This document shows, one piece after another, positions 43,325-51,142 of a DNA stretch of 64,000 nt. The DNA is taken from positions 744,001 through 808,000 of the forward strand of contig JACKIK010000002.1 of NCBI GenBank assembly GCA_020638455.1. The letters run 5' to 3'. The notes under the pieces are model-generated. The model saw only the letters and a list, made by a program, of their open reading frames with translations. It ran no database searches and had not been told where the DNA came from. The DNA is from Hyphomonas sp. GTDB taxonomy: Bacteria; Pseudomonadota; Alphaproteobacteria; Caulobacterales; Hyphomonadaceae. Positions within the stretch are counted from its first letter, which is position 1; the number at the start of each line of letters is the position of its first letter. The position numbers and the translations under genes were made by a program.

Positions 43325-44548
43325 ATGACCGAGCCTCCAACATTCAAGGAAGCAGCAAAGCAGCTGCAGATCCGCTCGGCGCCGAAGCCCGCCACACGGA
43401 TCAATCGCAAACTACTAATGGCTGGCGCTGGTCTCGGCGCGCTGGGCCTGTTTGCGGCAACCTCGATTGCACTTGCGCCGCCGCGCCCCGCGGAGCCCGC
43501 CCCGCAGGAAGAGCTGGTCACCGCCGGCAAGCGCAAGCCCGACGGGTTCTCGGCGCTGCCAGCCGACTATACTGCGCTTGCCGATGTGCCGGTGCTTGGC
43601 ACCCCGCTGTCCGGCGATCTCGGCTCGACCATCCTCGCCGCCGAGCAGGCCTACGGCATCGAAACAGAGTTCCAGACCGAGTACCGAGCCGATTTTCGCA
43701 CGCGTCCGGAAGACGAGGCGGTCCGGACCGCGCGGCTTGAAGCCGCCGCCCAGGCCGAAGAAGCGGCCCGCGCGCCGATCCTGTTCCGTCTCGGCGGCGC
43801 CGGCGCATTTCCGAGCTCTACTCAGCAGACACAAGAACCCGGCTTCAATCTGGCATCGGAGCTCCTTGCTCTAAATCGGCAATCCCCGACCGGCACTATC
43901 AGCCCCGAGCCAGACCCGAACCTTCAATTCCGCAAGGCTGCGTTTGTCCGCGAACCGGCGTCCAGCCCGGTCTACAATCCGGACCGCGTGCAGGACCCGC
44001 TGTCGCCTTACCAGCTGATGGCAGGCTCCCTGATCCCGGCGAGCCTGATTACCGGCATCAACTCGGACCTGCCTGGCACGGTGATCGCGCAGGTCACCCA
44101 GAACGTTTATGACACCGTCCGAGGCCAGCACCTCCTGATCCCGCAAGGCAGCAGACTCCTTGGGCGCTACCAGTCGGAGGTCTCTTTCGGCCAGGACCGC
44201 GCGCTCGTCGTCTGGGACCGGATCCTGATGCCCGATGGCAGCTCAATCACGATCTCCGAGCCGGGAAGCGACGCATCCGGGTATGCCGGCCTCAAAGACC
44301 GGACCGACCATCACTGGGACAAGGTGTTCGCAGCGGCCGGTCTCGCCACCCTGCTCGGCATCGGCGCTGAACTCGGGCCAGGCGACGACGGCAACATCGA
44401 ACGTGCGATCCGCCGCGGAACAACCGACACGATCAACGAAGCCGGGCAGCGGGCCGTTGATCGAAGCCTCAGCGTTCAGCCATCGATCACTATCCGTCCC
44501 GGCTGGCCCGTCCGTGTCATCGTGACCAAGGACCTCGTATTCCGCTAG
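43325..44548 (+). CDS. trbI: TrbI (VirB10-like), C-terminus truncated by a RIT element
   Basis: 407 residues. Cytosolic tail, one helix (LMAGAGLGALGLFAATSIAL), Pro-rich periplasmic linker, then the VirB10 barrel with SLIPASLITGINSDLPGTVIAQVTQNVYDT, GSRLLGRYQSEVSFGQDRALVVWDRI and GWPVRVIVTKDLVFR. It stops immediately after DLVFR, where the RIT element begins. The frame DLVLRPFQETAP that would complete the protein is found at the far end of the element (47961-47998). So about seven residues are lost. Loss of so short a tail may or may not stop transfer. Confidence 0.93.
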   Translation: MTEPPTFKEAAKQLQIRSAPKPATRINRKLLMAGAGLGALGLFAATSIALAPPRPAEPAPQEELVTAGKRKPDGFSALPADYTALADVPVLGTPLSGDLGSTILAAEQAYGIETEFQTEYRADFRTRPEDEAVRTARLEAAAQAEEAARAPILFRLGGAGAFPSSTQQTQEPGFNLASELLALNRQSPTGTISPEPDPNLQFRKAAFVREPASSPVYNPDRVQDPLSPYQLMAGSLIPASLITGINSDLPGTVIAQVTQNVYDTVRGQHLLIPQGSRLLGRYQSEVSFGQDRALVVWDRILMPDGSSITISEPGSDASGYAGLKDRTDHHWDKVFAAAGLATLLGIGAELGPGDDGNIERAIRRGTTDTINEAGQRAVDRSLSVQPSITIRPGWPVRVIVTKDLVFR

Positions 44549-44558
44549 CGGAATACGA
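44535..44558. repeat. Perfect 24-bp palindrome at the trbI/RIT junction
   Basis: TCGTATTCCGC (44535-44545) is mirrored exactly by 44548-44558 around the TA of the trbI stop. The left half is trbI coding sequence and the right half is the start of the element. Probably the left attachment junction. Confidence 0.75.
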
Positions 44559-44655
44559 TGTCATATGCCGCCTTCGGGACTATGCCGTGTTGCGTGCATC
44601 TTCGGGGATCAAGTGGTTCAGAAGTAAGGGATTTCAGAGTTTTGAGCATCGGCAT
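44545..44655 (-). CDS. Outward 36-residue frame at the left end of the RIT element
   Basis: Begins with ATG 44655, seven bases after AGGAG, just downstream of the third recombinase. It reads outward through the left inverted repeat as QHGIVPKAAYDIVFR and stops at the trbI junction. The right end encodes the closely similar KHGIVPKSAYDLVLR. Its product is unknown; the symmetrical conservation of frame suggests either real translation or a constraint on the DNA ends. Confidence 0.45.
   Translation of the reverse strand: MPMLKTLKSLTSEPLDPRRCTQHGIVPKAAYDIVFR
44561..44591 (+). repeat. Left terminal inverted repeat of the RIT element
   Basis: Begins TCATATGCCGCCTTCGGG and ends CCGTGTT; the complement of 47932-47962 with three mismatches. 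Confidence 0.88.
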
Positions 44656-44665
44656 AGTTTTTCTC

Positions 44666-45670
44666 CTAGAGCTGACTGAGGAAGGCCAGGAGCCGGTCAT
44701 CGGGCCGGTACTTTCCGGGCTTGCTGTCGAACGGGATCGTCCTGGCAAGGATCTTTTCTTTGAGCGCCAGATCGGCATCGAGATAAATCTGCGTGGTCTC
44801 GACAGACTCGTGTCCGAGCCAGAGCGCGATCACGGTTTGCTCCACTCCGGCATGGAGAAGGTCCATCGCTGTCGTGTGCCGGAGGCAGTGGAAGGTGATG
44901 TGCTTCTTCTTCAGCGAGGCACAGGTTTCGCTCGCGATGGCGAGATGCTTGCTCAGGAGCCGCTCGACAGCGTCCGCACTCATCTGCCCTCCACGCATGC
45001 TTGGGAACACGACGCTATCTGGTGCAGCACCGGTTTCTTCGAACCAAGCCGCAAGGACTGCGGTGACTGGCTTGCAGAGGGGGATGGCGCGCTGCTTGCG
45101 TCCCTTGCCGATGATGTCGATATGGGCGCCCGTACCGAACGTGATATCCTGACGCCTGAGGCTGGTCACTTCCGACAGGCGCATGCCAGTTTGCAACGTG
45201 GTCAGCAGCAGGGCGTGATCCCGGCGGCCGATCCAGGTAGCCTTGTCGGGCGCGCCCAGGAGCGCATCGGCCTCGGGGCGGGTCAGGAAGTCGATCAGCC
45301 TGCGGTCATGACGCTTGGCAGGCATGGCGAGGACACGCTGGATCTGGGCGCTGTGGGTCGGCATCTCATAGGCGGCGAACCGGAAGAACGAGCGGATCGC
45401 TGTCAGGCGCAGATTACGGGTGCGTACGCTGACGCCTCGTGTCTTCTCCATCTCGGCAAGGAAGGCGGAGATGAACGGCGCATCGATCATCTCGAACGTC
45501 AGCCGGTCGGGAGAGGTGTGCAACCGATCCTGCGCAAAGCGCAACAGCATCCGGAACGTGTCACGATAGGATTTGATCGTGTGGGCGCTGACCCGCTTCT
45601 GCTGCATCAGCCGCTGCGTGAAGAACTGCTGCAGGAGCGTCGCGAAGGTCGGGATCGGAGCGGATGTCAT
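44666..45670 (-). CDS. RIT tyrosine recombinase, third gene
   Basis: 334 residues. SAM-like N-terminal domain (TFATLLQQFFTQRLMQQKRVSAHTIKSYRDTFRMLLRFAQ), catalytic TGMRLSEVTSLRRQDI (Arg I), FHCLRHTTAMDLLHAG (H-x-x-R) and LGHESVETTQIYLDAD (H and Tyr). The ATG at 45670 overlaps the previous stop and has GGGAGG upstream. All catalytic residues are present. Confidence 0.95.
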   Translation of the reverse strand: MTSAPIPTFATLLQQFFTQRLMQQKRVSAHTIKSYRDTFRMLLRFAQDRLHTSPDRLTFEMIDAPFISAFLAEMEKTRGVSVRTRNLRLTAIRSFFRFAAYEMPTHSAQIQRVLAMPAKRHDRRLIDFLTRPEADALLGAPDKATWIGRRDHALLLTTLQTGMRLSEVTSLRRQDITFGTGAHIDIIGKGRKQRAIPLCKPVTAVLAAWFEETGAAPDSVVFPSMRGGQMSADAVERLLSKHLAIASETCASLKKKHITFHCLRHTTAMDLLHAGVEQTVIALWLGHESVETTQIYLDADLALKEKILARTIPFDSKPGKYRPDDRLLAFLSQL

Positions 45671-46602
45671 GGGGAGGCCTCCCACCTATGTTGAAGCCGT
45701 GTCATCGCCTCGGTCATCAGCCCCGGGTTCTGGTGGAGGTACCAGTAAGTATAGTTGAGGTGCGAGTGCCCGAGATACGTGGACAGCGCCGGCAGGCGCC
45801 GTTCGGGATCGGCGCCCGTGCTGTAGCATTTCTGCAGGACGTCAACGGCCATCGTATGCCGCAGGTCATGCAGGCGCGGCCCGTCAGGCGCTCCCGCATC
45901 GCACAGCCCGATCCGTCTTGTCAGCCGTTTGAACGCCCGCCCCAGGGCCGCGTGAGTGATCCGACGCCCTGGCTCCGAGATGAAGAAGGGCAGAACCTCC
46001 CTGCCAGCGAGGTGCGCCGCGCGCGCGTCCCGGTAGGTTTCCAACACGGCCCGGGTCGTCTCATGCACGGGCACCAGCCGGGATTTGCCGAACTTGGTGT
46101 TTCGTATGGTGATGACGCCGGATTCAAGATCGACATCGCCGAGATTGAGGTTCAGCACTTCGCTGACCCGCATTCCGGTGACGCTGATGAGCCCATACAT
46201 TGTATAGCGGCCGAGACAGTAGAAGGGCGTTGCACCGCCCCATTTGCGCAGGCTCGCTGCCAGGATGTGCTGGATTTCTTCTCCGGTGAAGATGTGAGGC
46301 TGGAACGTGTTTCTTCGGCGCGGCAACATATTCGTTGGCGGCACCTCGGTTATCGGGTCGTCATGGATGCGGTGGCGCGCAAAGCTCCGTACAGCGCGCA
46401 GCCTTCCGGCATGATAGTTCTGGTCCGTCGAGGGCGTCTGCTGGGCCCACTCTGCGGCCAGCTTCGCCGTGATATGCACCGCACGCCGCTGTTCCATGAA
46501 GCCGGCAAACTGGCCAAGCAGCCGTTCGTCCTTCTTCAGACGGAAGCCCAGCGCTCTGCGAAGAGCCAGATATTCGTCAATGGCTGTCCGCATCGGAGTC
46601 AT
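45667..46602 (-). CDS. RIT tyrosine recombinase, second gene
   Basis: 311 residues. YGLISVTGMRVSEVLNLNLGDVD (Arg I), PRLHDLRHTMAVDVL (H-x-x-R), YLGHSHLNYTYWYLHQNP (H and Tyr). The ATG at 46602 overlaps the first gene's stop and follows GGAGG at seven bases. Confidence 0.95.
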   Translation of the reverse strand: MTPMRTAIDEYLALRRALGFRLKKDERLLGQFAGFMEQRRAVHITAKLAAEWAQQTPSTDQNYHAGRLRAVRSFARHRIHDDPITEVPPTNMLPRRRNTFQPHIFTGEEIQHILAASLRKWGGATPFYCLGRYTMYGLISVTGMRVSEVLNLNLGDVDLESGVITIRNTKFGKSRLVPVHETTRAVLETYRDARAAHLAGREVLPFFISEPGRRITHAALGRAFKRLTRRIGLCDAGAPDGPRLHDLRHTMAVDVLQKCYSTGADPERRLPALSTYLGHSHLNYTYWYLHQNPGLMTEAMTRLQHRWEASP

Positions 46603-47840
46603 GGGCGCGCCTCCGGCCATGGCAGGGCAACTTCCCGCAGAGCGGCAAGATCGACTTTCGCATACCGGCGCGTTGTTTCGGGGCTACGGTGGCGCAACAC
46701 CTGGCCGATGTCCGTCAGTGTCGCCCCTTGCTGCAGCATCTCCACAGCCAGCGCGTGGCGAAGCTGATGCGCGCCTGTACACTCCGTCTCGATCCCGGCG
46801 CGCGCAATGGCGCGTGCGACCATCTGGCTGACATCGCTATGGGATTTGAGGCCATCGAACGGGGCCCGCGAGCGCAGGAACACCCTCCGGCAGGCCGAGT
46901 CCGGCCGGCCATGTTCAAGATAGGTGGCGATGGCCTCTCCCACATCATGCGGCAATGGCAGGGGGCGCTGCGTGCGACCCTTTCCGGGGACGCGCAGACA
47001 GCCGCCCTTCCAGTCGATATCTTCCAGTTCGAGCTCGACAACTTCTCCGGCCCGCAGTCCGAGGCGGGCCAGCAGGAGCAGGATGGCGCGATTGCGCAGG
47101 CCCCCCGGCGTCGGCCAGTTCTTGCTTGCGTCCAGGAGACGCCTGACCTGCGCCGCCGGCATCGCTCTCGGGATCGAGGCCATCGACCAGCCGGCGACGG
47201 AAGGAACTGTAGCAGCAAGGTCGGTGTCGATGTAGTCACGGTAGCGGGCGAAGCGGAAGAAGGATCGCAGTGCCGTCGTGACATGTTTGGCCGAGGCAAA
47301 CGTCCGGCCCGCCGGAGCGTGTTGCCGGAGATACGCCTCGATCTGGCCCGCGCGCAGCGATGCAAGCGGCAGCTCAGCTCCGCCGGATGCCTCGATCAGG
47401 AAGCGGCGCACATAACCAGCATAGTTGTCGATCGTTGCAGGCGTAAGGCCGCGTTCCTCGCGCAGCCAGACGGAGTATTCCGTCAGGACCCGGTCCATTT
47501 CTGTCATCTGCGCCGCTGGCGCCGAAAGGCTTTCGATCACACCCGCCTGCCGGAGCCAGTCCGTCAGAACAGACAGTGTCAGTCGGTCTCCGCGTATGGG
47601 ACGCCGATGGACGGATCGTGCCCGCAGGAACGCTGCTTCAATCTCGCATGTGATTTCTTCCGCGGGGATCTGTTCGTGCGCCAGCCACCGGCTGAACTCG
47701 CTGACAAGAAATGTCTTCTTCCAGAACGCGACCTGCGAATATCCGCGTCCGGCGAGGTAGTCGGAAAATGGCTCCAGATAAGGCGCCAATGGCCCTTTGG
47801 CACGAAACCGCTCAGACCGCTTTCTGCAGGCCCTGTTCAT
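46599..47840 (-). CDS. RIT tyrosine recombinase, first gene
   Basis: 413 residues, with an extra N-terminal SAM-like section (PLAPYLEPFSDYLAGRGYSQVAFWKKTFLVSEFSRWL). Catalytic LARLGLRAGEVVELELEDID (Arg I), GAHQLRHALAVEMLQ (H-x-x-R), VLRHRSPETTRRYAKVD (H and Tyr). The frame is open to 48032, but the ATG at 47840 has GGAG upstream and lies inside the element; further upstream would read across the inverted repeat into trbI DNA. Starts the three-gene operon. Confidence 0.94.
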   Translation of the reverse strand: MNRACRKRSERFRAKGPLAPYLEPFSDYLAGRGYSQVAFWKKTFLVSEFSRWLAHEQIPAEEITCEIEAAFLRARSVHRRPIRGDRLTLSVLTDWLRQAGVIESLSAPAAQMTEMDRVLTEYSVWLREERGLTPATIDNYAGYVRRFLIEASGGAELPLASLRAGQIEAYLRQHAPAGRTFASAKHVTTALRSFFRFARYRDYIDTDLAATVPSVAGWSMASIPRAMPAAQVRRLLDASKNWPTPGGLRNRAILLLLARLGLRAGEVVELELEDIDWKGGCLRVPGKGRTQRPLPLPHDVGEAIATYLEHGRPDSACRRVFLRSRAPFDGLKSHSDVSQMVARAIARAGIETECTGAHQLRHALAVEMLQQGATLTDIGQVLRHRSPETTRRYAKVDLAALREVALPWPEARP

Positions 47841-47921
47841 CGGAAAATCTCCGCCGCTCAGCACCGGATCCACCGGACTATGCCGACCGACAAATCCAAT
47901 ATTACCACGGAAAGGAAGAAG

Positions 47922-47998
47922 ATGATCATTAAACACGGGATAGTTCCGAAGTCGGCATATGATCTCGTCCTTCGTCCCTTTCAGGAGACAGCCCCATG
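47922..47998 (+). CDS. Outward 25-residue frame at the right end, fused to the trbI tail
   Basis: ATG 47922 lies three bases after GGAAAGGAAG. The frame runs outward through the right inverted repeat (KHGIVPKSAYDLVLR), joins the stranded trbI codons PFQETAP and ends TGA in an ATGA overlap with DUF2274. It could keep ribosomes loading onto the downstream genes after insertion. Confidence 0.5.
47932..47962 (-). repeat. Right terminal inverted repeat of the RIT element
   Basis: Partner of 44561-44591 (28 of 31 matches). Confidence 0.88.
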
Positions 47999-48232
47999 AA
48001 CCTCCGCCTTGGAAAGCTCGCCGACCGCACACCGGTCCGGCTCACCCTTGCGCTTGATCCTGAAACCGCCGCCGCGCTGCAGGATTATGCGGCGGTCTAC
48101 CAGGAGACTTATGGCGAAGCCGAGCGCAGCGAAACGCTCGCCGCTGCCATGATCGAGATGTTCCTGGCGTCCGACGCCGGGTTCAGACGGGCCCGGAAGG
48201 CCCTGCCCACCAATGCCAGCAAAGGAGACTGA
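47996..48232 (+). CDS. DUF2274 family protein
   Basis: 78 residues: MNLRLGKLADRTPVRLTLALDPETAAALQDYAAVYQETYGEAERSETLAAAMIEMFLASD is DUF2274, probably a ribbon-helix-helix-like fold. The gene normally follows trbI directly. AGGAGA precedes the ATG, which overlaps the displaced trbI stop. Function unknown. Confidence 0.9.
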   Translation: MNLRLGKLADRTPVRLTLALDPETAAALQDYAAVYQETYGEAERSETLAAAMIEMFLASDAGFRRARKALPTNASKGD

Positions 48233-48235
48233 CCC

Positions 48236-48547
48236 ATGGCACAGATCGGCGCATTTACCCTGAAGGACGGAGCCTGGACCGGGACCATCCGTACCATGAC
48301 CATCAACGTCAAGGCCCAGCTTGTGCCCAACAAGGACAAAGGGAAAAGCAAGGATACGCCAGACTTCCGACTTTACGCCGGCGGCGCAGAACTCGGCGCG
48401 GCCTGGCGCCAGGACTCGAAAGACGGCGAGACGCCCTACCTCGCCATCAAGCTCGACGATCCGAGCTTTGCCCAGCCGATGCGCGCGGCCTTCTTTGAGA
48501 ACGAAGCCGAAGGCACCGGCGTCATGGTCTGGAACCGTCCCAAATGA
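48236..48547 (+). CDS. DUF736 family protein (second copy)
   Basis: 103 residues. MAQIGAFTLKDGAWTGTIRTMTINVKAQLVP, TPDFRLYAGGAELGAAWRQ and TPYLAIKLDDPSFAQPMRAAFF match DUF736. It differs clearly from the copy at 19058 and is not a recent duplicate. Four bases after DUF2274 and overlapping the next gene. Confidence 0.9.
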   Translation: MAQIGAFTLKDGAWTGTIRTMTINVKAQLVPNKDKGKSKDTPDFRLYAGGAELGAAWRQDSKDGETPYLAIKLDDPSFAQPMRAAFFENEAEGTGVMVWNRPK

Positions 48548-48834
48548 CCCAGTTCCCTCCACGCGCTTTTATTCGAATGGCGGCTGAACTGGAGGCTGCG
48601 GAACCAGATAGCAGCCCCGGTGCAGACGTGCGCGACGCTCAGGTCGGATTGAAGTTCCTTTCACTCCGCGATGTCCTCGACCGGCTGACAATCAGCCGGT
48701 CGCTGCTCTACGAACTGATAAAGGATCCAATCCAGCCATTCCCGGCGCCCGTTCATATTGGTCGCCGGAGTGTTTGGGTTGAGAACGAAGTCGAGCGATA
48801 CATGCGAGCTGTTCTGACCACAGCGCGAAGGTGA
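48544..48834 (+). CDS. AlpA-type helix-turn-helix protein (second copy type)
   Basis: 96 residues. LKFLSLRDVLDRLTISRSLLYELIKDPIQPFPAPVHIGRRSVWVENEVERYM is an AlpA HTH, as in prophage and ICE regulators. Last gene of the trb-linked operon. Possible excision or transfer regulator. Confidence 0.88.
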   Translation: MTQFPPRAFIRMAAELEAAEPDSSPGADVRDAQVGLKFLSLRDVLDRLTISRSLLYELIKDPIQPFPAPVHIGRRSVWVENEVERYMRAVLTTARR

Positions 48835-49423
48835 TGCGCGGCCGGCCTGGACTTGTCTGCCTCGTGGCTAGCGCTTGATCGCCCAGCATGGTCAGTCGTT
48901 GCCGAACCAAGCGCCTTGATCAAAGCGGCAAAGGATTGGGCGCAGTGTACGGGACACACACGTATTGGTCCTGTTTAACTTCGCGCCGATATCGACCGTG
49001 GCCGGACAGAACCCTAGCGCTGTTTGAAGGGGGCTGGCTGAGCGCGATAGAGCGTGTCAAATAGGGAGCGCAAAAGCCGTCGATCCCTCGCGACACGCTT
49101 AACAGAAAGCCGTTTCGTCTATTTTCCGGACCGGCCAAGTTGCATCCGATCTTGCCCGGTTCAGTCCGGAAGCATCCGGGTCGAAGCCAGCCATAACAAT
49201 TGCGCGAGGCGCGGCACTGCAGTGATGTCGACGATTGGCAAACATGCGTCGACCAAACCAGCGCTACGATACTTTATTACAATTGTCGGTGTGTAATAGT
49301 GTTGCAAGCCGCAGAAATGCGCTCGTGCGGCATAAATCTCGCAAGCTGACACATCGCGTGCGGCAAAACGGCTTGCCGCAATTTTTTCATGCAAACACAA
49401 CTTTTCAATGCTATCTGGGCAAA
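48835..49423. other. Gap between transfer region and metal region
   Basis: About 590 bases with no supported gene. It holds a dyad TATTACA / TGTAATA (49275-49281 and 49292-49298) about 125 bases before the next gene, a possible operator for the czc operon. Otherwise only short frames without ribosome sites. Confidence 0.55.
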
Positions 49424-49768
49424 ATGGTGCTGACAGCTGCGTCCTCCTGGTTCCGGTTTTTGATGGCCGCGCTTATTGCGCTGGCCTTCGTTGCCGGACC
49501 TTTGGCAGAAGATGCACACGCGGCCGAGCGATCAGCGCTCTGCTATGTCGATCACACGGCTGAAACGGCGACACCGGAAGATTCCGAACCATCCGGCGGG
49601 CACGAGCACGCAGTTCACAATTGCGGTGCTTGCCATCATCACATCTGGCGAACAGCCGAAGGCCTCACATTTGACTTCCTCACAACGAGTTCGCGGTTTT
49701 CGTTGACGCCTGACAATGCTGTGCTGAAAGCCCCGCCCTACGAACTTCTGCGGCCGCCCCGGGCCTGA
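49424..49768 (+). CDS. Small secreted His/Cys protein ahead of czcC (CzcI-like position)
   Basis: 114 residues. Signal peptide (FRFLMAALIALAFVAGPLAEDAHA), then GGHEHAVHNCGACHHHIW, a dense His/Cys cluster, and a short tail. Proteins of this size and layout precede czc operons in several proteobacteria and probably sense or bind metal in the periplasm. The ATG at 49424 is chosen because it begins just before the signal sequence. Identification by position and composition only. Confidence 0.65.
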   Translation: MVLTAASSWFRFLMAALIALAFVAGPLAEDAHAAERSALCYVDHTAETATPEDSEPSGGHEHAVHNCGACHHHIWRTAEGLTFDFLTTSSRFSLTPDNAVLKAPPYELLRPPRA

Positions 49769-49846
49769 TTCTCTGCAACCGTTTTCCGGATGCGTCCAGC
49801 GCGTCCGGTGCCTGCCGAGAATTCAGCCTGAGGATCAAATCTTTCC

Positions 49847-51142
49847 ATGACATTCCTGTTTCGGGGCGCGCTTGCCGCCCCGGCGTTCGCCCTCGCCGCA
49901 TTCGTTGCGGCAGGCAGCGCCTCTGCAAGCCCTTGCATGCCGGACCATGTTGCCGCACCGAGCGCGCTCTCTCCAGACGCGCCCTTGACGCTCGATGCGG
50001 CGCTCAATGAAATCCGCCGCACGTCTCCGGATATACGGGCCGCCGGACTTGAAGCCCGCGCGCTAGATGCCGATGCGGACCAGGCCGGCAGGTGGCTCAA
50101 TCCGACGCTCAGCGCAGAACTGGAGAACTTCTCAGGCGAAGGCGCCCTGTCTGGCATCGACCAGTCCGAGACCACGTTCGCCGTCGCTCAGACATTCAGG
50201 CTCGGCAACAAGCGGGGCCTGGAAGAACGCGCAGCCCGCGCCCGGGCGGCGCTGGGGACCGCTGAATGCGCTGTTATCCTGCGCGAAGCCGAACGCGAGG
50301 CAGCGCTTGCCTATGCCGACCTGGTTGCAGCGTCTGAAGCGGCAAGGCTCGCCGATGAGGCCGCAAACCTCAGCTCAACCCTTGCAGAAACCGTCAGCAA
50401 ACGGGTGGAGGCCGGCGCTGCTGCACCTCCTGAGCTTGCCCGCGCCCGCGCAGACGCCGCGAGCCTGCGCGCCGAAGCGGCGTTGGCCCGGGGCGAAGTC
50501 GAGGCACGGGCGTATGCGCTCGCAAGTCTCTGGGGCGAAGCCGATCTGCGTTTTGCCGTTCCGTCAGAGTTCCAGATCATTGCCGCCGCCCAATCCGATA
50601 CGGCGCCTCATCCGAACCTGGCTGCCGCTAAGGCTGCGGTGGACGCCAGAGAGGCCGAACTCAAGCGCGCCCGGGCTGAAGCTATTCCAGATGTCACACT
50701 TTCGGGCGGTGTCCGGCGGTTTGAAGCGACAGGCGATAGCGCCTTCATCGCTGGACTGAGCTTGCCTCTGCCGTTGTTTGACCGCGGCAGCGATACCGTT
50801 CGGGCGACCCGTCTTCGCGGCGATGCCGCAAAGGTTTCTGCCGAAGCGGTCGAGGCGCGGCTCAGGGCCGAACAGGCGGCAGCCACCGCCACCGCCCGCG
50901 CGGCCAACACGCGGTTATCAATCCTCACCGAAGAGGCGCTGCCAGAGGCAGAGGCCGCATTCGAAGCCGCTGATCAGGGTTACGCGATCGGCCGTTTCGA
51001 TCTCACCACCACCCTCCAGGCGCGCGCCGCCCTGATTGACGTGCGCCAGGCCACCATTGCCGCTCGCCGGGATGCGCGCGCGGCGGACCTCTTGCTCCGC
51101 AGCCTGATCGGTGCGGCCCCATTTGACGGAGACACAGAATGA
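49847..51142 (+). CDS. czcC: CzcC-type outer-membrane factor (TolC family)
   Basis: 431 residues. Signal peptide, then the two OEP repeats: LTLDAALNEIRRTSPDIRAAGLEARALDADADQAGRWLNPTLSAELENFSG and the second beginning HPNLAAAKAAVDAREAELKRARAEAIPDVTLSGG, with SLPLPLFDRG. It is the exit duct of the tripartite metal pump. Overlaps czcB by four bases. Confidence 0.94.
   Translation: MTFLFRGALAAPAFALAAFVAAGSASASPCMPDHVAAPSALSPDAPLTLDAALNEIRRTSPDIRAAGLEARALDADADQAGRWLNPTLSAELENFSGEGALSGIDQSETTFAVAQTFRLGNKRGLEERAARARAALGTAECAVILREAEREAALAYADLVAASEAARLADEAANLSSTLAETVSKRVEAGAAAPPELARARADAASLRAEAALARGEVEARAYALASLWGEADLRFAVPSEFQIIAAAQSDTAPHPNLAAAKAAVDAREAELKRARAEAIPDVTLSGGVRRFEATGDSAFIAGLSLPLPLFDRGSDTVRATRLRGDAAKVSAEAVEARLRAEQAAATATARAANTRLSILTEEALPEAEAAFEAADQGYAIGRFDLTTTLQARAALIDVRQATIAARRDARAADLLLRSLIGAAPFDGDTE

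Larger units (their letters stand above)
44549..47962. mobile_element. Recombinase-in-trio (RIT) element inserted in trbI
   Basis: About 3.4 kb holding three full-size tyrosine recombinase genes on the minus strand, each overlapping the next by four bases, which is the hallmark of RIT elements. Terminal inverted repeats are 44561-44591 and 47932-47962, matching at 28 of 31 positions. The trbI frame is broken at its left edge and continues at its right edge, so the insertion target is known. The exact end bases are uncertain because the flanks themselves resemble each other (GACCTCGT / GATCTCGT). Confidence 0.92.

Noticed and set aside
49054..49296. Plus-strand frame in the gap before the czc region
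   Set aside because: No ribosome site, unusual composition, no domain; treated as non-coding.
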